Source: Cymodocea nodosa
Lineage: Eukaryota; Streptophyta; Magnoliopsida; Alismatales; Cymodoceaceae
Reading direction: 5' to 3'
Assembly (NCBI GenBank): GCA_036874045.1
Contig: CM072343.1
Span: 5,662,001 to 5,726,000 of the forward strand
DNA: 64,000 bases
Part shown: positions 46,463 through 58,300 of the stretch, piece by piece
Layout of the letters: each line of letters opens with the position of its first letter
Position numbering within the stretch: position 1 is the stretch's first letter
Made by a program: the position numbers and the translations under genes
Notes under the pieces: generated by a model
The model's input: the letters and a program-made list of their open reading frames with translations, nothing else
Database searches by the model: none
Told to the model about the DNA's origin: nothing

Positions 46463-47599
46463 ATGGAATTGATGCAATTACCATTGGATGCACTAAGGAA
46501 AATACTGAGTAACTTGCCAGCTAAAGATCTATGTAGGCTGTGTTGTGTATCAAAGGAAATTAAAGACTATGTTGGAGAAAAATATTTTCAGGGACTACAA
46601 GCTGCAAAAATGACTAAGATTAGAGATGGATTCATATGGAAGTCATTTAATCGTAGTTCAATTACCCATGAATATCTGAATATGGAAGAAACTACTGGCA
46701 TTCCACCCAATATATTAGAAGGAATAGATCATGTTATGGGGATGGATGAAGGATTAATCATATATAGAACCAGACCAAGGTATGCAAGTCTATTACCCGA
46801 TATTTTGATAAGAAATCCTATAAGAAGAGAAGAATGGAATATAGGAAGACCTAATTGATATGAAGTACCAACTGTAAATTGTGGGTCAACTTTAATATTT
46901 TCTGATAAAAATTCTACCATTCCTGAAAAATTATATTATTGGAGACCTACAGGAATTTGGGATGAAGATTTATGCTTAAGTGTGTATAATTTTCTGAATA
47001 GATCTTGGACTGAAAATACTATGATATATTTAGGACAGAAATCATTAATTAACAGCATGCATGTCATACTTGATGGATATATATATCTTGTCACAAATAT
47101 ATCAGTTGCATTTAGATCTAATTTATACATAGTGAGCATAGACAGTTATGATGAATATATAGAAATTTTACCTATACCGAGAGAAATAGCTAAACCACCA
47201 TCTACAGAATTTGATAAAATTCAAATAGGAATGTGGAATAATGAATATGATGATCCTACTTTAGGTTTGATAAGATGGTGGGATGAGTTGATGAAATTTC
47301 AAATATGGATTATGAAAGACATAAATGAATGGAAGTGGGAAGATGAATAGATTGAAATAGATGTAGAAATAGAAACTTCTACATTATCTTGGAACAGAAA
47401 AGGATCCCTTTCTGCATTTCATTTCATTAATGGTAATACACTTGTATTTAGCATTGATAATATATTACAAGTTTACAAATTAAGAAGGAACAAGAATGGC
47501 ATTAAAATAGAATTAATAGCAAGAAGAATTATGCCTAAAAAGTTTGCTTGGATTGACACGTTTATTCCAATTGTTTCTACTTTTCAATCATGTTCTTAA
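46463..47599 (+). pseudogene. F-box protein ORF in gypsy D
   Basis: 378 codons plus stop. The F-box at residues 5-45 has LPLDALRKILSNLPAKDL and RLCCVSKEI. An F-box-associated-like segment begins at RNPIRREEWNIGRPN. The Trp/Tyr-rich C-terminal half (WWDELMKFQIWIMKDINEW) matches A closely. Two nonsense codons break it, at 46857 (TGA where A has AGA, Arg) and 47348 (TAG where A has TAT, Tyr). There is no frameshift, so one can see that the ancestor was a full-length ORF. It is co-oriented with gag and pol and inside the element. An SCF adaptor role is inferred from the F-box; the target is unknown. Confidence 0.82.
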
Positions 47600-48060
47600 G
47601 TTGTGATTTTGTGTGTTTAATGTTGTGTGTCTTCTACATTTTTTTAAAAAAAAAAAAATATTAGTTTTCATTTTATGTTATAAAAGAAAGAAAAAAAAAA
47701 ACAAAATATCAATCCAGTTTGTTGGTATCTGTTCTGGGAAACCAACTAGCTTGCTTGTGAGCCACCAAAGGTGTAGGAGCCTGGGTTCCACACAAGACAC
47801 TAATTTATCAATATCTGTTAAATGTTATTTTGTTATATATTCTACTTTTATTTGTGAATGAAAAGTTTTTCAGAATAAAAAATCGGAATATGAAGAAGAA
47901 GATACAAACGAAACAAGGTATGTAACTAATTACTTATCCTGAATTTAGATTTAAACTCATTTGTTGAGTTAGGTGCTAAATCAACGAAACTGTATTCATA
48001 TCTGCTACAATTACTGTATTTATTGTCAAATCTTTTACATTGAGGATAATGCAAAATGTA
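47600..48060 (+). other. Spacer after the F-box ORF, gypsy D
   Basis: Non-coding, with poly-A/T runs, colinear with 16191-15736 in A. It ends in TGAGGATAATGCAAAATGTA just before the first PPT. Confidence 0.45.
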
Positions 48061-48076
48061 GGTATGTGGGGGAGGT
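48061..48076 (+). promoter_or_regulatory. Polypurine tract 1 of gypsy D
   Basis: GGTATGTGGGGGAGG preceded by TTGAGGATAATGCAAAATG, the classic Athila pre-LTR signature, yet 1.3 kb before the LTR. Confidence 0.7.
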
Positions 48077-48239
48077 AATTAAAGTAACAGCCACGTAAGT
48101 TTGTTAACTAAAGGAATTGAAAGGGTACTGCAAAAGTTTTGTGGAAATTGAAAATTTTTATGAACTTGTTGTAACTATCCGATAATTGAGACTGTAAAAT
48201 TTTTATAAACTATAACTACTTGAATGTCATATTTAGAAG

Positions 48240-49215
48240 GCTATATAAGATGCTATAGAATTTACTATTTATGCAAATTTAGATATAGTATCTTATGTTT
48301 TTTCTGAATTTCATGAGTTTAACAGTTTCACGATTTTAAAATGAAAGCAGAATGCTTAATGAAAAAATTATCTGAAGTCCTGAAGGAGCAGAAATATGAA
48401 TTCTAGATTAAATGAAACACATATGATTAAAGATACATTTAATTTGACTGATTAAACTTGTAGAATGATTTATGTGTAGATCTTATTAAACTACAGAAAA
48501 AGTATGAGCTTATTGTTATGGATTCATATTTTTAGTAAAGGATAGAAGCAGGACTATATGAGATTGGTGTTTAATGCATCTGTATTAATGAAATATGTAC
48601 ATATACAGTATGTGATTAATGTTTTTGTTTTGTAGTATGAAAAGAAAAAAAAAAAAAAATTTGAGAGTTTATTGACTTGTTTGATCACGAGCCTTTTGTA
48701 CTTTAGCAGATAAGTATGTAAGGATTGTTGACTTGAAAAAGGACTCTTGAAATCTGGCAACCTAAGATCCTAATCAGATCTGGGATTGTTGACTAAAAGC
48801 TCGTTACATGGGTACATTAGAAAGCTCTTGTATGATTCAAGCTTGTCAAATTAACTTTTAAAGTACAAAAAAATACATATACTGTTCTAAAAAGATACAA
48901 GTGTTTTGTGAAATAAAGATATCTTATGAAACGAGTATATTTTCTGTTATCTAGAATTGCTGAAATATGAATCTAGAATTGACTTTTGAAGTTTTTTAAT
49001 GGAGATACAATTCTTTATTCTAGTTGTCTTAATTAGATTGAATTGGATTGTACTTTGATTCGTATGTTGTTAAAATTTCTTCTACAAATCTTATTGGAAA
49101 ATTCAAGATGATAGATGATGAAAAGCAGAACAAACGATAATATAATTAATACTTATGTGATGATGATATATTTTGTATGTAATTTACATATATTCTAAGT
49201 ATATTTGCTAGTTGA
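48240..49215 (+). repeat. Non-coding module M, copy in gypsy D
   Basis: Lies between the two PPTs, colinear with module M in A and in copia E. The core at about 48715-48860 includes GATCTGGGATTGTTGACTAA and GAAAGCTCTTGTATGATTCA, shared with E. No ORF is conserved. Confidence 0.8.
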
Positions 49216-49355
49216 TTACTGAAACATACAGAATATTTATATAATAATACAAGTTCTTATGCTAAATAGAAGAAAAAAGGGAAGAATTACTTCTAGCACT
49301 TTTAGAAGGACCCATTAATTAGATTTTAGTTTGCTAGGGGACTAGCAAAATTTAG

Positions 49356-49367
49356 GTATGGGGGAAG
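49356..49367 (+). promoter_or_regulatory. Polypurine tract 2 of gypsy D
   Basis: GGTATGGGGGAA(G) immediately before TGTTTAG of the 3' LTR. This is the tract that defines the present LTR start. Confidence 0.85.
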
Positions 49368-51552
49368 TGTTTAGAATGAAAAAGTGCATAATATTAACGA
49401 TTAAATGATGGTTAATTGCATAATATTTAGCTTATCATATGAGAATTAAACCATTATGTTATAATTGCACTATTATAAGCTTTAATTAAAGAATCTGCTT
49501 AATTTTGGGGAATTAATGTTAATTTAGTACATTTTTGAATTGTCGGTAAGTTGCAGGCTGTGAAATCCTTAAGTATCCGAATTTTTTGATATTTCGAAGA
49601 GTTATGTTTAACATACCGAACATGTATCAGATAGTTATGTTTAAATTACCGAACAGTTATATTTTAAAAGAATATTTTATTATTTCCTGAAGTACACGTG
49701 TCAAAACCATAATACATGACTTAAGTGAACTTTCGGTGAGTTATCTATAACTATCCAAAATTGCAACTGGGCATCGAATAGTTATATGTGTAACTCTCCG
49801 AAATCTCCTTTTATTTATAAAATAGCTGTGGACACGTGACTTAAGTGGATTTTCGGTGAGTTATCTCTAACTATTCGAAATGCATTTGGGCATCGGATAA
49901 TTAGACTTATAACTCTCTGAAATGTTTATTTTCTTATTAAACTGCTGCTGACACGTGTCGAGATCTGGTAGATTTACATAAGTTATATATTGGTGAGTTA
50001 TCTGTAACTATCCGAAATGCATCTGGACATCGGATAGTTAAGTTTGTAAGTATCCGAAATGCACCTGAGCATCAGATAGTTAAATTTATGCACGTGTTTT
50101 ATAGTTAAATCAACGAAGCAAGTGCGTTGAGTTATTTGTAACTCCACAGACTATTTATTTGCTAATATGCCACTGTAGCGGTTGTAGAAACAGGACAGTT
50201 GGAAGGAAAAACCACGATTGCATGTATCGTGCAGGGAGAAGAAATCATCGTCGTTGATATGAATGAAGGAAATCCAACCGACCATTCAAGCAGATGCAGT
50301 TACCACTGAAGAAATATAAAAGAAAAGAAGAAAAAGAAGTAAAGGGTGTGTGATCGATGGGTGTGGCCAGTGTGTACAGAGGAGTACCGAACTTTCTACA
50401 GACAGCGTCGACAATTCTCTGAAGTACCACACCAACCATCATCACCACCACCCTAATCACCAACCATCAGACGTCTATGAGAATACTTTCCTGATGTCGG
50501 GTCGATTTCGAGCCAAACATAGTGCCTGACAACCACTGTGAGGAGTGATCGCGTCGCGGGAAGGGAAGCCATTTTCACCAAGCGCCGACTCATATCTTAG
50601 GAGATCATAAAGCTTTTAGCCTTGGTTTCGGGTTGATGCCTGTATGCTGAAGAGGAGATCATTTTGCAATTCTAGACTCGCGATTCTATAGGGAGAGGAG
50701 ACAGAATTGTAAGTGGTTTAATTTTCAATGGTGTAATCGCGTCGCATGTAGTGACGAAAGTATTTACTGTCGACTGAGATTACTTTACATTTCACCTTTC
50801 GCCCATTTCCATGTTCATATTAAAACAAAAATACCAAAAAAAATTTATCTATGTTTGTATTTTGTATTTGAGTGTTGTGTTGTTTGTGTTGTATCGTGAT
50901 TAATGTTATCTTTCTCAGTGTTGTGATTGTTTTATATTTGTTTTACTTTTATAGTTCACTGAAATTGGTTTGTTCAAAAGACTTAAAGATTTTAGTGGTT
51001 ACTATTTGAATTATCTGAATGTTAGTATGCTTAATGATAAATCCAATGTTTGCTAACATTAAAGAGCTTAATTGATGTTATTTACAATCTGTGGAATCAC
51101 CCAATGGTTGGCCGAATTCCTTTGTAAATAGTAATATTAAATTAGAACGACAGGCTCGTAGAGTTAACTTAAGTCCACGAGGTTAGTTCGTTGAGTTAGC
51201 CATAACTCAACGAACTTTGTCTGTTGAGTTAACTGTAATTCAACGGAGACCTTATTGAATATATAAATTTGAGTGTTCAAAACGGAACAGTTCTCAATTC
51301 TTAAGCAATTTCCTGTGGTATCGACCTGTACTTGCACACTAATACAGTAGACACTGTGCACTTGCAGTTAAAATACAAATTGGAATTAAAATCTAATTTG
51401 TATGAAAGGTTGTTTGTTTACTTCTAAAAAAAGGAGAATAGGCATAAAGATAAATTAACTTAGTAAAAATAGAAGTTAACAAATCCATGTTTTTCTGGTG
51501 CGTTACTGGAGATCCAAACAAGTTTTCTAATGTCGTGCTAGGTAACCGAACA
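49368..51552 (+). repeat. 3' LTR of gypsy D
   Basis: 2185 bp, TGTTTAG...CCGAACA, colinear with 34402-36604. It is followed by AAGCA and the continuation of copia B gag. Confidence 0.95.
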
Positions 51553-51557
51553 AAGCA

Positions 51558-51938
51558 CATACTAAACTTGAAAATCTGCATGTTGAAGATAGGAAATGCT
51601 ATAATGATGAACTGATAAATGAAAATGAAAAATTGAAATCTGAAATCACTGATCTGAAAAATACTGTGCATAAATTTACCAATGGACAGAAAGGATTAGA
51701 TCAAATCATTGGTTCTCAAAGATACAGTTCTAATAAACTTGGCCTTGGGTATGCTACTCCATAGGAAATACCTTACTATGGTGGTGTTATCCGATCTTAT
51801 AGAGATGGTACAATAGTGTTTGCCATCAAAAGAAGATCTAGTTCAATGTGGCTGCCAAAAGGCAATAAACTAAATATAGTCAAGACTAACATTTATGGAC
51901 CCAAGAAAGTATGGGTAGCAAAATCTATTTCTGTTTGA
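51558..51938 (+). pseudogene. gag: Copia B gag, part after the D insertion
   Basis: Continues the gag frame after the second AAGCA: a coiled coil (KLENLHVEDRKCYNDELINE), then KFTNGQKGLDQIIGSQ and the conserved tail IYGPKKVWVAK. It ends at the TGA at 51938, with a TAG near 51762. The tail matches the copia fragment at 1-515. No protease follows. Confidence 0.85.
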
Positions 51939-53467
51939 ATTGCAGGATTATATGGTTTAGGGGGAGTAGTTGATCTATAGCTCCAAACCAGTTATGACAG
52001 TAAAAATTTGGTATTACAAGAGGCACCATAAATTGGTAGAAAGTGCTCACTTAGACTAAGTGGAAATTGTGCCTAAAATCTTGATGCTCAAGGAGAGCAA
52101 AATCTGCAGCAACCAGACTATAGTCACAAATTGCTCTCACATATGTTTTGAAGGAATCTATTGAAGAGAGAGTTTAAGAAGCTAAACAATTGGTAATCAG
52201 AAGGCAATCAGTTAAGAATCAGTTATGATATTCTAAAATTAACAATTGACATCAAAAGTAGCATCAATGATTGAATCATGTTCTTTAAAGGAAACAAGGC
52301 TTGCACGAGCCAAGTTGAATGACTACAAACGCAGGGAAATCAAATTCATCAAAGGACAACCAAAATCTGTAGTAGACAGATTATAGTCTTCAAATTATCT
52401 TCTACAAATAGAAGAATCACTTGAAACAAAGATCCAAGAGAAGATAAACGAATTGGAGTCAAAAGCAAATTGATTGAAAATCTTTTATGATATTTTTTAT
52501 TAACAATTGGTATTTAGTTCAATTGGTATCATATATGACATTCATTTTGTAGAATAGGTGCAACAAATTTGTCTGCAAGGAAAAACATATAAGTAGGGGG
52601 AGAACCTACTATATGAAGAGAATTCAGTATGTTACTTCAATACAAAATAAAAGTGTATAAAGAGGGCATGCATATAGGGGGAGAGCCTATAGCTTGCTAT
52701 TATAAATCAGAGAACCTCCATACAGATAGGGGGAGAGCATGTGGCAGAAATTACAAATATTAACTGCATATTTATAAATTGCTACATTAACTATTGGCAT
52801 TTCAATGTTTTCAGTTTTTACAAATGATGCAGTAATTACACAAAAACAAAGGAAGAAATATCACAAATTAGGAGAGTAATTACTGACTTCTCAGATGATA
52901 GAATGTCAACAACTGGCATCAGACAAGGATTAAGGAAATTGACACTTCAATTGATACTGTGCTCGAATAAGAAAAAGAAAAGCAGCACAACATCAAAGGA
53001 AAAGAAGAAAATAGACTACAATGATGAAAATATCTCAACAATTGAGATTTACACGTCAACAGTCTACATTTGATGGAAAATCAAAAATTGGTATTTGAAG
53101 ATATTGATGCATTTGATTCTTTTCACAACTTGATATCTGAGAGGATTATAGAGATCAGAAAATTGGTATATCATCATATACAAATTTAATGACAAAAAGG
53201 GGAGAAGAAAATTCAGCAAAAGAAAATTATGGAACTCCTTTTATCTAATGACAAAAAGGGGGAGAAGAATATAGAAAATTACATAGAAGATAGAGGGAGC
53301 ATTCCCAGCACACAAACAAGGCGAGAATTTAAATTCATTGTATTACATTCATTGTAAATCTTTGCTTTACTTAGTTTCTGTGTGATTGAATGTATAGCAA
53401 CAATCTAGGGAGTGAAATACATGTAATTTAATGTAAAGGATTTTGTCATTATCAAAAAGGGGGAGAT
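51939..53467 (+). other. Copia B 3' region without pol, repeated purine tracts
   Basis: Where protease, integrase, RT and RNase H should be, only short, interrupted frames occur. GGGGGAG-type tracts lie at 51956-51966, 52594-52604, 52675-52685, 52727-52736, 53194-53206, 53253-53266 and 53454-53467; the last abuts the LTR and is the functional PPT. A stretch near 52290-52470 could be a decayed coiled-coil ORF. Confidence 0.75.
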
Positions 53468-55365
53468 TGTTAGGACCCTAGTATTTTGATAATGCAAAAA
53501 CCTATGTGAGGAAACCAAATTGTATTTCACAGATATGATAGCTCAGCAAAAGATCAGAAAGTAGACGAACAGATGGAGAAAGTTCCAGAAGATACTGCTA
53601 TAGAGCTATAGGAAAATTGGATAGTTTGAAGAATAAGTATCCGAAATTATAAAGCTTTCAGAGAGTTATGAAAGGCAGTTGATTGAATGATCGGAGAGTT
53701 AAGGAGTTAACTATCTGAAAGCAAAAGGAAAATCGGAAAGTTAGAAAGGCTAACTATCTGAAACTTAAGTCATTCAATTAACCACGTGTAGAAATACAGA
53801 ACAGAAGTTTAAAGGACTTTTTAGAGAGTTAGATAACTATCCGAGTTTTTCGGAGAGTTACAGGTATAACTTTTCGGAACTTAAGTCATCTTATTACGCA
53901 CGTGCAGAATGGAGAAGCCGGTAGTTAAAAGCTTAAAAGGAAAAATCAGAGAGTTAGATAACTATCCGAAATTTCAAGAGAGTTTCAGTGAGTTACAGTT
54001 TAACTATCTGAAATTTAAGTCATTGAATTTGCCACGTGCAGAATTTTAGACAGAAGCTCATATAAGTTTTCGGAGAGTTAGAAAGATAACTATCCGAAAT
54101 TTCAAGAGAGTTTCGGTGTGTTACAGTTTAACTATCCGGAACTTAAGTTATTGCATTTCTCACGTGTAGAAATCCAGATAGAAGCTCAAATGGGTTTTCG
54201 GAGAGTTAGAAAGATAACTATCCGAAAAATGGGAAGTTTCGGTGAGTTACATTCTTAACTATCCGAAACTTAAGTTATTCTTTTATGCACGTGCAGAATT
54301 GAAGAGACAGTTGTCGGAGACTTAAAAGAAATTTCAGAGAGTTATAGTAGTTAACTATCCAAAAGTTAGGAGCTCTTCTCGGTAAGTTAGTATACAAGTC
54401 TCCGAAGACTTGACATTTCACGTGAGCAACTTAAAATCTTCACATGACACAGATAACAGGATATGAGTAAAGAATCAGTAAGTTATGGACGCATTTCGGC
54501 AAGTTATTTATATAACCATCTGAAAGTCAAAAATTATCAGAAGGTTACTTACTGAACATTAGACAGAACGGTAACTTACCATATTTGGGACTGAAGTCAA
54601 ATCAAGTACAGTAGAATACATTCGTTGAGGTGAAAATATGATCGTTGGATATTCAAGCATAAATACAGAGAGATTATTCAATATTCAGTAGAGCAAAAAG
54701 TGTGAGATTTTAGATACCACTACATACAGAAATACGGTACACATTGTAGATCAATTACTGATATAGAAGAAAGCTCAAATTTAGTTTAACAAAGAATCGA
54801 TTGAAAGTTGGATTTACAAGAAGATTCTTAAAGCTCTCCATGTGCTGAAAGTTTGATCCAAGAAGGATCATTTGGTTTGTGGCTTCAACCTGAAAGCTAC
54901 ATTCAATTGTTGGTTTGAGTTTCGACCTGAAAACTCAAGAGGTTGGTTTTCTAGAGTTTATACCTAAAAACTTCTGAGTGTTGGTTTTCTGTAGTTTATA
55001 CTTGAAAACTTCTAAGTGTTGGTTTTCTAGAGTTTATACCTGAAAACATCTGAGTGTTGGTTTTCTGGAGTTTATACCTAAAAACTTCTATGTGGTTGGT
55101 TCTTGCTTCGACCTAAAAGCAAGTGTGTAAGTGTTGAGACACTTAGTGAAGTCCAAGTGACCTTTGGGGGTGGACTAGCCAAGTTGGTGAACCACCTAAA
55201 ATTCTCTTGTGTTTCTTACCTTTATTTTCATTGTACATGATATTTTTATCTGATTATTACTTGTGCAAACTGATTAATCAAATTAGTTAGTAAAGTGAAA
55301 AATAGGCTTAAATTTACACTATTCTGCATTCACCCCCCCTCTAGTGAAGCCATTCGTTCCTAACA
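53468..55365 (+). repeat. 3' LTR of copia B
   Basis: 1898 bp, TGTTAGGACCC...CCTAACA, paired with 31275-33201. It is followed by the AAAAG duplication and gypsy C sequence. Confidence 0.92.
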
Positions 55366-55370
55366 AAAAG
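55366..55370. repeat. Target site duplication of copia B (right)
   Basis: AAAAG, identical to 31270-31274. The reading frame of the gypsy C first ORF continues after it. Confidence 0.9.
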
Positions 55371-58300
55371 CATTGGACGAATATAAAATGAAAATACAAG
55401 TTATGCAATAGGACAATGAAAATTATAATGTTATAGACCTGCATAATTTGCAAGATATATAGACAAAAGAAAATACTAATGCAAGAGAATTTAAAGAATG
55501 CACTTTAAAACTAAAAACAATTGAAGATCATAATTACGAAAATGATATACAAGAACATCATGAGAGTAACGAGAAAATCTAGAAGATGTATGTATAACAC
55601 TAAGATCTAGAACTGATATACCACCAAGAATTCCAAATGAAAATATTATGAAGGTGGATAAGAGAAAAAATTAAAATGATAATGAGAATGTAATATCCAA
55701 AAATATAGAAATCAATGAAGAACAATTTGAATTTGCTAATGAGACTAAAAAGGATCAAACAAATCAAATGAAAGAAAAATAATCTTTTAAATCACAATCA
55801 TTAGCAACCTATCTTGAAAGATTATAACAAACAATACTTGAAAAATAAGAAAAAATTAGAGAAATTTTTGAAAGAGTACAAGTTAACATTCCTTTGTTAG
55901 ATCGATTGCAGAAAATGCCATCTTATGCTAAATTTCTGAAGGATTGGTGTACTAAGAAATGAGAGCGAAAAGTTCTTAGGAATGTCTTTTTAGTTGAGCA
56001 AAGTAGTTCTCTATTTCTGTCACAAATTCCTAAAAAGTTATCTGATCTTGGAATCCCTATTATATCATGCACCATAGGAAATACCATTCTAGAAAGAACC
56101 TTAATAGACTTAGGTGCAGGTATAAATGTTATACCAAGTGATATATTTGCATCTTTAGGATTATAAGGCTTAACTCCTACTAGTACGGTTATTCAATTAG
56201 CTGATAGAAGTATAAGATACCCTAGAGGAAAAATAGAGGATGTATTAATTAAAATCAAAAACTTTATATATCCTATTGATATTGTAATTTTGGATTCCCA
56301 ACAAATTAAGCATAAAAATAATGATACATCTTTAATTTTGGGAAGACCATTTTTAGCAACATCAGGGGCTGTTATAAATTGTAAAAGTGGAGTAATGAAG
56401 TTATCATATGGCAATGAGGATACTCAATTAAATATTTTCAAACCAGAAAAGTTTGAGGAGTTAGAAATGTCCTTACATACCATAGACTTTTTAGAGGATG
56501 AACGAGATATGTTAGATGATGTAATTCAAGAAGAATTAAATAGGCAACTCAATTTTGAAACTTTAAAGGAAAGTGAAAGCATAAATGTAGAAGGAGATCA
56601 AGAAGAAATTAATTTAGAAAATGAGGATGTTCAATTAGGAGCTCTAGCTTCTGATGGGCAACATTTAGAATTAAAACCTTTACCTCCTGAATTAACCTAT
56701 ATATTTCTAGAAGAAAAAAGAACATGTCCAATCATTATTGCTTCAAATTTAAAAGAGGATCAAATAGCTAAATTAGAAGATGTAGTAAAAAGTTATAAAG
56801 AAGCAATAGGATGGACTATGACTGATATAAAAGGGTTAGTGCAACTTTATGCTGTCACCACATATATTTAGAAGAGAATGTTAAACCTGTTAGAATTCCT
56901 AAAAGGAGATTAAATCCAAACCTTAAAGAAGTAGTCAGAAAGGAAATAGTGAAATGGTTAGATAATGACATAATTTATCCCATTTTTGATAGCTTATGGG
57001 TTAGCCCAATCCATGTAGTTCCCAAGAAATCAGGATTAATAGTTATTAGGAATGAAAGTCAAGACTTGATACCTACTAGAATTCAATCTAGCTGGAGAGT
57101 GTGTATAGACTATAGAAAGCTGAATGCTGTGACTAGGAAAGATCATTTTCCCTTACCTTTTATAGATCAAATGCTAGAAAGATTAGCAGGGCAAGAATAT
57201 TTTTGTTTCCTAGATGGGTATTCAGGATATAACCAAGTTCCAGTAGCATTAGAGGATCAAGAGAAAACAACTTTCACCTGTCCTAATGGTACTTATGCTT
57301 TTAAGAGAATGTCATTCGGATTATGCAATGCACCAACCACCTTTCAAAGGTGTATGCAGGGCATATTTACTGGAATGACTAAAGATTCTTTAGAAATATT
57401 TATAGATGATTTTACTATTTATGGCACTTCATATGAAGTGTGTTTAAACAATTTAGACCAAATATTAAAACGCTGTGTGGAAAAAATCTGGTTCTAAATT
57501 GGGAAAAATGTCACTTCATGGTTAAGCAAGGAATAGTCTTAAGGCATGTTGTTTCAAAGAAAGGGGTGGAAGTAGATAAAGCTAAAATAGAAGTAATTTC
57601 TCATTTACTAGAACTTAAATCAGTGAAAGATATTAGATCATTTCTAGGACATGCTAGTTTTTATAGAAGATTTATTAAAGACTTTAGCAAAATAGCTAGA
57701 CCTTTAACTAATCTATTAAAAGATGTCCCATTCAACTTTAATAAAAATTGCAAGGAAGAATTTTTCAGACTTAAACCTAGCTTAATTTCAACTCCTATAA
57801 TTCAAGCACCTGATTGGAGCCATCCATTTGAATTAATGTGCGATGCATCTGATTTTGCTGTAGGAGTAGTGTTGGGACAGAAGATAGAAAAATCTCCTAG
57901 AGTGATTCATTATGCAAGCAAAACCTTAAATGATACCCAAGTTAATTACACAACTACTGAAAAAGAACTATTAGCTGTTGTGTTTACCTTAGAAAAGTTT
58001 AGATCATATCCGATCGGAGCTAAAGTAATAGTATACACGGATCATTCCGCTTTAAAACACCTAATAGAAAAAGAGACTAAGCCTAGATTGATCCGATGGA
58101 TATTATTATTACAAGAATTTGATCTAGAAATTAAAGATAAAAAAGGTTGTGAGAATGTAGTAGCAGATCATTTATCAAGATTACAAATAGAAAAATCAAA
58201 TATTGAAATTAAGGATAATTTTCCTGATGAACAATTAATGACCATCAAAACAATACCTTGGTATGCAGACATAGTTAATTACTTAGTTACTAGTTTAACA

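Larger units (their letters stand above)
34402..51552 (+). mobile_element. Gypsy element D (Athila-type, F-box-carrying)
   Basis: Complete 17.15-kb plus-strand element between AAGCA duplications, the innermost and youngest layer. Order: LTR, PBS, knuckle-protease-RT-RH-IN, extra ORF, gag capsid, F-box, PPT1, module M, PPT2, LTR. The same order holds in A. Every ORF carries stops or frameshifts, so it is not autonomous now. Confidence 0.95.
31275..55365 (+). mobile_element. Copia element B (Sirevirus-like, gag only)
   Basis: Bounded by AAAAG duplications (31270-31274 and 55366-55370). It has two full LTRs, a Met-type PBS, a gag ORF split by gypsy D, and about 1.5 kb of mostly non-coding sequence with at least six GGGGGAG tracts before the 3' LTR. 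No protease, integrase, RT or RNase H is present, and D's clean 5-bp duplication shows that D did not remove them. The element without D is about 6.9 kb. It looks non-autonomous and would have needed pol from a relative. Confidence 0.85.

Noticed and set aside
46463-47599. F-box ORF as a host gene trapped between elements
   Set aside because: It lies inside the boundaries of a complete element with a perfect target duplication, and again at the same place in another element.
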